Source of the DNA: Mycobacterium sp.
GTDB lineage: Bacteria > Actinomycetota > Actinomycetes > Mycobacteriales > Mycobacteriaceae
NCBI GenBank assembly: GCA_023264755.1
Contig: JAHFVB010000279.1
Span: 1 to 6,787, forward strand
Length of the DNA stretch: 6,787 bases
Reading direction: 5' to 3'
Shown here: one piece after another, positions 1-5,349 of the stretch
Layout: the number at the start of each line of letters is the position of its first letter
Position numbering within the stretch: the stretch's first letter is position 1
The notes under the pieces: generated by a model
Database searches by the model: none
Seen by the model: only the letters and a program-made list of their open reading frames with translations
Told to the model about the DNA's origin: nothing
Program-made: the position numbers and the translations under genes

Positions 1-543
<543 letters not shown>

Positions 544-554
544 CTACCTAGCAA

Positions 555-560
555 AACTTA
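555..560 (-). promoter_or_regulatory. Possible -10 element before the methyltransferase
   Basis: Read on the minus strand this is TAAGTT, matching the mycobacterial -10 consensus TANNNT, about 65 bases upstream of the methyltransferase ATG. A second TANNNT match, TAGCCT, lies at 541-546. Neither has a convincing -35 element at 16-18 bp. A promoter here would let the methyltransferase be transcribed apart from the upstream TetR gene. This is a weak prediction from a degenerate motif. Confidence 0.25.
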
Positions 561-570
561 GCTCGACTAT

Positions 571-602
571 CGGCCTTGCGGCCGGGGTGCGCGAACCGGC
601 CG
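571..602 (-). other. Two overlapping, mutually exclusive GC hairpins in the TetR-methyltransferase gap
   Basis: Just past the TetR stop codon, arms 579-585 and 596-602 form a perfect 7-bp dyad (CGGCCGG/CCGGCCG) with a 10-base loop. The same middle arm (580-584) can instead pair with 571-575 as a 5-bp stem, which on the minus-strand RNA closes a GCAA tetraloop. No T-run follows either stem directly. The structure could be a weak terminator or a termination/read-through choice between TetR and the methyltransferase, but such short GC stems are common by chance in this composition. Confidence 0.3.
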
Positions 603-605
603 AAG

Positions 606-1259
606 CTATTCGGAAATCGTCCAGAGCTTGTTGGCCAACAACTTCTCCAGCGCAGCGATGACCGGCCCCAACTCGTCGTGACCGCCCACGTAACCCGCGT
701 AGAAGCCCATCCCCCACATCACGGCCACCAACATCTCGACCATGGTCGAGACGTCGGTGTCGGAAGTCAGTTCGCCGCGCTCGACGGCGTCGGTGACGGC
801 CCACGTGACGAACGCGCGGGACGCCTTCAACGAGTTGTGTTCGTCGCGGCTCAGCTCGGGGTGGCGCTGCGACTCGAGCACCGACGTCACCAGGAACGCC
901 GCGGCCGAACGATCGCGGGAATCGGTCTGCATGTACGCCGAGAAGAAGGCCGAGAGCCGGTTGAGCAGGGTCGTCTCCCCCTGGGCCTGCTCCATGCCCG
1001 CGGCAACCACGAGTTCGTTGGTCTGCTCGACCACGTCGCGATAGAGCACCCGCTTGCTCGCAAAGTAGTGGTTGATTGCCGGACGCGTGAGATCGGCGCG
1101 AATCGCAATCGCCTGGAATGTCGCTGCGTCGTAGCCAAGTTCGCTGAAAACTTCACGTGCCGCCCGCACGATGCGCTCACGGGTCTCGGCTGCCTTCGCT
1201 GCAGGTGGACGTCCTGGACCCCTAGTCGCGGTATACGGCACGGTCAAATTGTGCCACAT
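606..1259 (-). CDS. TetR/AcrR-family transcriptional regulator (Rv0144-like)
   Basis: This is a 217-residue DNA-binding repressor-type protein from ATG 1259, ending in TAG at 606-608. The N-terminal domain holds a basic GRPP tail (residues 16-19), helix 1 ETRERIVRAAREVFSELGY (25-43), and the helix-turn-helix TFQAIAIRADLTRPAINHYF (about 47-66). The remainder is the helical ligand/dimer domain, ending ALEKLLANKLWTISE. Start choice: ATG 1259 has a purine-rich AGGGGG almost touching it, and a GTG at 1241 is the only other in-frame option before the conserved part. A longer reading from 1415 has no TetR-like sequence and would cross the intergenic dyads. A 19-bp dyad overlaps the start and suggests autoregulation. 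The methyltransferase lies downstream on the same strand. The match to Rv0144 is from memory; the ligand is unknown. Confidence 0.92.
   Translation of the reverse strand: MWHNLTVPYTATRGPGRPPAAKAAETRERIVRAAREVFSELGYDAATFQAIAIRADLTRPAINHYFASKRVLYRDVVEQTNELVVAAGMEQAQGETTLLNRLSAFFSAYMQTDSRDRSAAAFLVTSVLESQRHPELSRDEHNSLKASRAFVTWAVTDAVERGELTSDTDVSTMVEMLVAVMWGMGFYAGYVGGHDELGPVIAALEKLLANKLWTISE
1237..1255. promoter_or_regulatory. Operator-like dyad over the start of the minus-strand TetR
   Basis: GGCAC (1237-1241) and GTGCC (1251-1255) form a perfect 5-bp inverted repeat with a 9-base spacer, 19 bp overall. This size fits a TetR dimer site, and it sits over the first codons of the regulator, consistent with autorepression. 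The arms are short and the function is inferred. Confidence 0.3.
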
Positions 1260-1271
1260 GCCCCCTGGCCT

Positions 1272-1287
1272 ATCGACGCGAATCGAT
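1272..1287. promoter_or_regulatory. Operator-like dyad upstream of the minus-strand TetR
   Basis: This 16-bp sequence has the symmetric form ATCGA-nn-CG-nn-TCGAT, with 12 of 16 bases in symmetry. It starts 13 bp upstream of the ATG at 1259, inside the gap between two divergent TetR genes. Size and position fit a TetR-family operator. No promoter hexamers can be placed around it with confidence. Confidence 0.33.
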
Positions 1288-1321
1288 TGCGGAGCCGTCA
1301 ATGACCGACATTCAGCAAACA

Positions 1322-1335
1322 ACTGACCGGCCAGT
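1322..1335. promoter_or_regulatory. Near-perfect palindrome in the divergent TetR-TetR intergenic region
   Basis: The sequence ACTGACCGGCCAGT is a 14-bp palindrome with one mismatched pair. It lies near the middle of the 171-bp gap between the two divergent regulators (1260-1430). It could be an operator for either protein. The intergenic sequence otherwise shows a minus-strand TAACAT (1355-1360) and a plus-strand TAGGGT (1417-1422) as the only TANNNT-type -10 matches I found, both without good -35 partners. Confidence 0.3.
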
Positions 1336-1430
1336 ACGAGCGCCCAGCGACACGATGTTACGAATGTCCGACGTAGCTGAGCGCGCCAGTCGAGGCCGCC
1401 CGCGACAACGCCCAACTAGGGTGAGCAGCC

Positions 1431-2012
1431 ATGGCCGCGGACAACTCCCGGGAGGCGTACTTCGACGTCGGGCTCGAATTGCTCGCCGAGCTCGGCTACG
1501 GCGGTCTGAAGCTCGCCGAAGTGTGCCAGCGCGTGGGAGTCACGACCGGCTCCTTCTATCACCACTTCGCCAACTGGTCGGCCTACACCACGGCCCTCGT
1601 CGAACACTGGGTCCAGGGGCGCACCGTGGCCATCATCGAAGCCGCCCGGTCCGAAGCCGACCCCCGCGCGCGCATCGACACGCTCATCAAGGAGGGGCTG
1701 GGGCTCCCCCACGGGGCCGAGGCCGCCATTCGGGTGTGGAGCTCGCTCGACAGTGGCGTGCACGCCGTCCAGGCCGCTGTCGACCAACAGCGGTTCGACG
1801 TGCTGCGCGAGTCCGCGCTAGAGCTCCTGCACCACGAACACCAGGCCCGACTCTTCGCGGCCTGGGCGCTCTACCTGCTGGTGGGCTAAGAGCAGACCCT
1901 GCTGCCGCGCAATCCCGAGGACCTGTCCTGGATCGCCGCCCAACTGCTCAGCGCGTTGGACGAGGGTCGATTCAGCACGGCTCCCGAAGCCCCGGCAGCT
2001 GATTCAGACTGA
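1431..2012 (+). pseudogene. TetR-family regulator interrupted by an in-frame TAA (recent pseudogene or truncated protein)
   Basis: From ATG 1431 (AGGGTGAG about six bases upstream; an in-frame TGA at 1422-1424 rules out an earlier in-frame start) the frame encodes a TetR N-terminus. Helix 1 is REAYFDVGLELLAELGYGG (residues 7-25) and the helix-turn-helix is LKLAEVCQRVGVTTGSFYHHF (about 26-46), followed by a helical ligand domain. Translation stops at TAA 1887-1889 after 152 residues, short for TetR proteins (about 190-200). The same frame stays open past the stop for 40 more codons with normal codon bias, ending at TGA 2010-2012. Those codons read EQTLLPRNPEDLSWIAAQLL and onward, a plausible last helix and tail giving 193 codons in all. 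The simplest explanation is a single substitution of a tyrosine codon (TAC or TAT to TAA) or a sequencing error. The 152-residue product keeps the DNA-binding domain but loses part of the dimer region. FUSC, its likely target, follows on the same strand. Confidence 0.85.
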
Positions 2013-2034
2013 CGCTGCGCGCGACCGTCGCGGA

Positions 2035-2040
2035 TAACAT
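2035..2040 (+). promoter_or_regulatory. Candidate -10 element (TAACAT) upstream of FUSC
   Basis: TAACAT matches the mycobacterial TANNNT -10 consensus. It ends seven bases before an ATG at 2048, the spacing expected if transcription starts on or next to that ATG, giving a leaderless transcript. The -35 region is poor: a TGACGC-like sequence lies at 2010-2015, 19 bp upstream. Mycobacterial promoters often lack a clear -35. Confidence 0.4.
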
Positions 2041-2047
2041 CCGGGGC

Positions 2048-2083
2048 ATGCTGACCGGGCCGTTCGAACGGAACCGGGCGTGA
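2048..2083 (+). CDS. Possible 11-residue leader peptide overlapping the FUSC start
   Basis: ATG 2048 opens a short frame coding for MLTGPFERNRA and ending at TGA 2081-2083. The stop overlaps the FUSC start codon as GTGA, the classic arrangement for coupled translation. A -10-like TAACAT ends seven bases before the ATG, so the transcript could be leaderless. Ribosomes finishing this peptide would sit on the FUSC GTG, which otherwise has only a modest GGAA ribosome binding site at 2070-2073. The frame is short enough to occur by chance and no conservation data are available, so this is a hypothesis. Confidence 0.35.
   Translation: MLTGPFERNRA
2060..2071. promoter_or_regulatory. Perfect 12-bp palindrome just upstream of the FUSC start
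   Basis: CCGTTCGAACGG is fully self-complementary and ends eight bases before the FUSC GTG. It is flanked by two direct copies of ACCGGGC (2054-2060 and 2073-2079). Placed between the TAACAT hexamer and the start codon, a bound repressor could block transcription or expose and hide the ribosome binding site. It is a natural candidate operator for the TetR gene immediately upstream, by inference only. Confidence 0.35.
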
Positions 2084-4263
2084 CTCCTCGATACTTCGCG
2101 TCCAACTTCGACAGGACGTTCCACCGGATGTTCGACCGGACCTTCCACCGGATCCACGAACGCGACCCCGAGCGCGACGCGTTGCGCCGGGCGATTCGCG
2201 CGGCCCTCGTGTTGCCCGTCGCCGCCGCCGTCGGATTCGCCGTCGGCGGTGGTTCACAGACCCCGCTGTTCGCGATCTTCGGGTCGGTGGCGCTGCTGAT
2301 CATGGTCGACTTCCCCGGCAACCGGCCCGCCCGGGCGCTCGCCTACTGCGGGCTGGGCTTCAACGGCGCCGTCCTGATCACGCTTGGTTCGCTGGTGGCG
2401 CCGATCCCGTGGCTGGCCATCACGACGATGCTCGTACTCGGCATCGCGGTGACCTTCTCTGGCGTACTCAGTGAAATAGTGGCCGCGGGCCAGCGCTCGA
2501 CGCTCATGACGTTCGTGCTGCCCGCGTGCACCCCGCCTGGCCCGATCCCCGACCGGCTGCTCGGCTGGGCGATCGCGTTGGCGCTGGCCGTGCCCGCCGC
2601 GATGTTCCTGCTTCCGCCGCGGCACCACGACGAGCTGCGCAGCCACGCCGCGGTGATGTGCCGAACCCTGGCCGACCGGCTCGAGGGCAAGGCCTCCGCC
2701 GACGACGTCTCGGCCGCCATGGGCGACTTGCGCGCCAACTTCCTCGGCGCCGACTACCGCCCCGTCGGACTGACCGCGGGCAGCCGCGCGCTGGTGCGGG
2801 TCGTCGACGACCTGCAGTGGCTGTCCGATCGCGTCGCCGACGACACCGGGACCCTGCTCTTCGAACTGCGCCTGCCCATCGTGCGGGTGCTGCGCGAGTG
2901 CGCCGAGGTGCTCAGCGCTCCACGCGGCGCCGACCGCGCTGCCCACCAGGATGCGCTGGAGGCGGCCCTCGCCGAACAGCGGACCATGGCGCAGAGCCGC
3001 TACCGCGGCGACATCCTCGACGTCCTCGCCGAGTCCAGCGACGCCGCCGCGATCGGCTGCGGGCGACGGCTGCTCAGCCTGCGCACCATCTCCGCCTGCG
3101 TCGGCGCGACGGGTCGCGTCATCCGGCTGGCCGCCGAGGCCGACGCCCGCCCGGTGTGGGCCAGGGTGCTGGGCCGGCGGCTACCGGAGAGCGGTGCCGC
3201 CGACCGCGTGCTCTCCGAATCGGAGGCCATCGCGTCCCTGCCGAGCGGCTTCGTCGCCACCCGGGCGGTGATCGTCCGCAACAGCCTGCGCACCGGATTC
3301 GGGCTGGCCGCGGCGGTCACGGTCACCCACGTGTTTCCCGTGCAGCACGGGTTCTGGGTGGTATTGGGCGCGATGTCGGTACTGCGGAGCAGCGCGCTCA
3401 CCACCGGTACCCGGGTGCTGCGCGCCGTGGGGGGTACGGCGATCGGGTTCGTCCTCGGTGCGGCGTTCATCGAGCTGATGGGCGTCGATCCCCCGGTGAT
3501 GTGGGTGATGCTGCCGGTCGTCGCGTTCGGCTCGGCCTATGTGCCCGAGGTGGCGTCGTTCGTGGCGGGCCAGGCGATGTTCACGATGATGGTGCTGATC
3601 ATCTTCAATCTGATCGTGCCGACCGGGTGGAAGGTCGGGCTGATCCGCATCGAGGACGTGGTCGTCGGCGCCTCCGTCGGAGTGATCGTGTCCGCGTTGC
3701 TGTGGCCGCGCGGCGCCACGGCGCGAGTGGCCAGGATCGTCGATGCGGCCTACGCCGTGGGCGCGCAGTATCTGGTGGCGACGGTCCGGCGCGTCACGTG
3801 CGGTGCCTACGAGGCTTCCGACGATCAGGTCACGGCGCTCGGCTATGCGGCCATGGCGGCCTCGCGGACCCTTGACGACGCGGTGCGGCACTACCTTTCG
3901 GAAAGCAGCGGGTCCACGGACCGGCGCGCTCCGGTGATTCGGGCGGCCAACCGCGCAGTGCGGCTGCGCACCGCGGCCGAACTGATCGCCGATGTCGTCC
4001 CCCCGCCGCTGACGGCCTATCCCCGGGTCCGGCGGGTGCTCGAGTTGCACACCGCCTCGGTCTGCGAGCGGCTCGGCGGAGCCAATCCCGACGCCCAGTA
4101 CGGGCCGATCAGCGACGACTTCGTCTTGGCGCTGCGCGCCGAATCCGATGGCAGCGCGCTGTCGATATCGGCGGCGCTGCCGCTGGTCGCGGTGGCGGCG
4201 AGCCTGGGCGAACTCGAATTGCTCTACCCCGAACCCGTCACCCCCCTTGCGATTTCGGCGTGA
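2080..4263 (+). CDS. FUSC-family integral membrane protein (putative aromatic-acid/efflux transporter)
   Basis: This is a 727-residue membrane protein with the two-block layout of FUSC/YccS/AaeB-type exporters. A basic, cytosolic-looking N-terminus (1-40) carries an octapeptide repeat. Block one has about six hydrophobic segments (about 40-57, 61-78, 86-106, 110-130, 133-149, 160-178). A soluble helical region spans about 180-400. Block two has six more segments (about 403-541) with the FUSC signature GFWVVLGAMSVLRSSALTTG followed by RAVGGTAIGFVLGA, and ends at LLWPRG. A C-terminal soluble domain spans about 542-727. The start is GTG 2080 with GGAA upstream; ATG 2128 (residue 17) is an alternative that would remove the first repeat. 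Family members export aromatic acids or fusaric acid, but the substrate here is unknown. The gene lies 67 bp after the broken TetR reading frame. Its stop codon lies inside a long hairpin. Confidence 0.88.
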   Translation: MTPRYFASNFDRTFHRMFDRTFHRIHERDPERDALRRAIRAALVLPVAAAVGFAVGGGSQTPLFAIFGSVALLIMVDFPGNRPARALAYCGLGFNGAVLITLGSLVAPIPWLAITTMLVLGIAVTFSGVLSEIVAAGQRSTLMTFVLPACTPPGPIPDRLLGWAIALALAVPAAMFLLPPRHHDELRSHAAVMCRTLADRLEGKASADDVSAAMGDLRANFLGADYRPVGLTAGSRALVRVVDDLQWLSDRVADDTGTLLFELRLPIVRVLRECAEVLSAPRGADRAAHQDALEAALAEQRTMAQSRYRGDILDVLAESSDAAAIGCGRRLLSLRTISACVGATGRVIRLAAEADARPVWARVLGRRLPESGAADRVLSESEAIASLPSGFVATRAVIVRNSLRTGFGLAAAVTVTHVFPVQHGFWVVLGAMSVLRSSALTTGTRVLRAVGGTAIGFVLGAAFIELMGVDPPVMWVMLPVVAFGSAYVPEVASFVAGQAMFTMMVLIIFNLIVPTGWKVGLIRIEDVVVGASVGVIVSALLWPRGATARVARIVDAAYAVGAQYLVATVRRVTCGAYEASDDQVTALGYAAMAASRTLDDAVRHYLSESSGSTDRRAPVIRAANRAVRLRTAAELIADVVPPPLTAYPRVRRVLELHTASVCERLGGANPDAQYGPISDDFVLALRAESDGSALSISAALPLVAVAASLGELELLYPEPVTPLAISA
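2107..2154 (+). repeat. 24-bp tandem duplication encoding FDRTFHR(M/I) twice
   Basis: Two adjacent 24-bp units (2107-2130 and 2131-2154) differ at three bases and encode FDRTFHRM then FDRTFHRI at residues 10-25 of the FUSC protein. The unit is aromatic and basic, suggesting an amphipathic segment on the cytosolic face just before the first membrane helix. It appears to be a small in-frame duplication; two of the three changes are silent and the third changes M to I. Confidence 0.8.
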
Positions 4264-4301
4264 TTACGCGCGGCGGGCGCGCGTAATCACGCCGAAATCG
4301 C
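4249..4301. terminator. Bidirectional hairpin terminator with a perfect 24-bp stem between convergent genes
   Basis: Arms 4249-4272 and 4278-4301 are perfectly complementary over 24 bp with a 5-base loop (GCGGG). The left arm includes the FUSC stop TGA (4261-4263) and its last four sense codons. The right arm ends four bases before the pirin stop codon (4306-4308, read on the minus strand). The position between convergent genes and the exceptional stem indicate a shared terminator. There is no T-tract on either side, as is common for mycobacterial tractless hairpins. Stems with this TTTCGGCGTGA-type core recur between mycobacterial genes in my recollection, so it may be one copy of a dispersed family. 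Confidence 0.88.
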
Positions 4302-4305
4302 TGGG

Positions 4306-5274
4306 TCAGGGGTGGTGGGGCATCAGCGCGTCCGGCGGGATGCGGCCGAACCGGCCCGCGTTGAAGTCCTCCAGCGCCTGCACGACTTCGGCCTTCGAGT
4401 TCATGACGAACGGGCCGTAGTGGAAGACGGGTTCGCGGATGGGGCGGCCGCCGAGAATCAGCGCCTCCAGCGCCGGCCGAGGTGAGTCCTGGTGCGCTGC
4501 TGCGGTGATGGCAATCCGCTCGCCCGCTCCGAGTACGGCCAGCTGACCCTGTTGGATCGGGTGGGCCGACGGGCCGACGGTGCCGCGCCCGGACAGTACG
4601 TACACCAACGCGTTGAAGTTCGGATCCCACGGCAGCTCGAGCTGCGCGCCCGGTTGAATGGTGCTGTGCACCAGGCTGATTGGCGTGTGCGTCGAACCGG
4701 GACCGCGCTCGCCGGCGACGTCGCCGGCGATGATGCGGACCAGCGCGCCGCCATCCTGCGACGCCAGTAGTTTCACGTCGCCACCCTCGATGGCCTGGTA
4801 CCTGGGCGCCGCGAACTTGTCCTTGCGCGGCAGGTTGACCCATAGCTGGACGCCGTGGAACAGCCCACCACTGTCGACGAGCTCGGCGGGTGGGGTCTCG
4901 ATGTGCAGAATGCCCGCCCCCGCGGTCATCCACTGCGTGGCGCCATCGGTGATGAGCCCGCCCCCGCCGTGGGAGTCCTGGTGGGCGAAGCGCCCGTCGA
5001 TCATGTAGGTCACGGTCTCGAAGCCCCGGTGGGGGTGCCAATCGGTGCCGCGCGGCTCGCCGGGTTGGTATTCGACCTCGCCCATCTGGTCCATGTGGAC
5101 GAAGGGGTCCAGCTCGGCGGCGCTGACTCCTGCGAAGGCGCGTACGACGGGAAAGCCCTCGCCCTCGTAGCCGCGCGGTCCGGTGGTGATCGACCGCACC
5201 GCCTGGTCGCGCTCGGCGAGCCCGGGTCCGGCAATGCGCGGAAGGGTGAACGGGTCTGCGGTCACGGCTGGCAT
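4306..5274 (-). CDS. Pirin family protein (bicupin, metal-binding)
   Basis: This is a 322-residue cytosolic pirin. The N-terminal cupin contains DPFVHMDQMG (56-65), HPHRGFETVTYMIDG (80-94), HQDSHGG (98-104), the AGAGILHIE segment (118-126), and FHGVQLWVNLP (139-149). The metal ligands expected from human pirin (H56, H58, H101, E103) correspond to H80, H82, H124 and E126, all present. The C-terminal cupin includes IIAGDVAGERGP, LPWDPNFNALVYVLSGRG and the ending REPVFHYGPFVMNSKAEVVQALEDF. Start ATG 5274 has an ideal AGGAGG (5280-5285) five bases upstream. Some bacterial pirins show quercetin 2,3-dioxygenase activity, and Serratia pirin modulates pyruvate dehydrogenase; which applies here is unknown. 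It lies 66 bp downstream of enzyme I on the same strand and converges on FUSC. An operator-like dyad upstream suggests separate regulation. Confidence 0.94.
   Translation of the reverse strand: MPAVTADPFTLPRIAGPGLAERDQAVRSITTGPRGYEGEGFPVVRAFAGVSAAELDPFVHMDQMGEVEYQPGEPRGTDWHPHRGFETVTYMIDGRFAHQDSHGGGGLITDGATQWMTAGAGILHIETPPAELVDSGGLFHGVQLWVNLPRKDKFAAPRYQAIEGGDVKLLASQDGGALVRIIAGDVAGERGPGSTHTPISLVHSTIQPGAQLELPWDPNFNALVYVLSGRGTVGPSAHPIQQGQLAVLGAGERIAITAAAHQDSPRPALEALILGGRPIREPVFHYGPFVMNSKAEVVQALEDFNAGRFGRIPPDALMPHHP
4709..4730. repeat. 22-bp perfect palindrome inside the pirin gene
   Basis: Bases 4709-4730 are fully self-complementary, built from a 12-bp unit (core GCCGGCGAC) repeated directly with one mismatch when extended to 4732. 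It encodes most of the IAGDVAGE segment at the start of the C-terminal cupin. The repeat may simply reflect AGD/AGE residues written in preferred GC codons. Confidence 0.7.
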
Positions 5275-5279
5275 CGGTA

Positions 5280-5285
5280 CCTCCT
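5280..5285 (-). promoter_or_regulatory. Strong ribosome binding site of pirin
   Basis: On the minus strand AGGAGG (extended to AGGAGGT) lies five bases before ATG 5274. This consensus site fixes the pirin start and is clearly the strongest in the window. Confidence 0.85.
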
Positions 5286-5310
5286 GGGATGGTGAAGAGC
5301 TACCGCATAC

Positions 5311-5330
5311 AACCGGACCGCAGTCCGATT
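5311..5330. promoter_or_regulatory. Operator-like dyad upstream of pirin
   Basis: This 20-bp element has the symmetric core CGGAC-nnnn-GTCCG flanked by AA and TT one base further out, with eight of ten base pairs in symmetry. It sits in the 66-bp gap between the enzyme I stop and the pirin start, 37 bp upstream of the pirin ATG. Sites of this shape are typical of TetR-type regulators in actinobacteria. No TANNNT -10 hexamer could be found next to it. Confidence 0.42.
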
Positions 5331-5334
5331 ATTC

Positions 5335-5349
5335 CTCGGCTCAGCCGAG
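5335..5349 (-). terminator. Small hairpin with the enzyme I stop codon as its loop
   Basis: CTCGGC and GCCGAG form a perfect 6-bp stem whose three-base loop is the ptsI stop codon TGA (5343-5341 on the minus strand), followed by GAATAATC. It could be a weak terminator or a 3'-end stabiliser between ptsI and pirin. It lacks a U-tract and is short, so full termination is doubtful. Confidence 0.33.

Noticed and set aside
1260..1415. A 52-residue N-terminal extension of the minus-strand TetR from ATG 1415
   Set aside because: No TetR-like sequence, no ribosome site noted, and it would consume the whole divergent promoter region; ATG 1259 precedes the conserved tail.
1972..2157. Minus-strand frame with a repeated VE-P pattern
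   Set aside because: It is the antisense reading of the 24-bp FUSC tandem repeat, not a separate repetitive protein.
2526..3875. A 449-codon plus-strand open frame inside the FUSC gene
   Set aside because: It is arginine/proline-rich low-complexity sequence in another frame of a high-GC gene, with no family motif; the FUSC frame explains the region.
3181..4050. A 289-codon minus-strand open frame antisense to FUSC
   Set aside because: His/Arg/Asp-rich composition typical of an antisense shadow; no recognisable domain.
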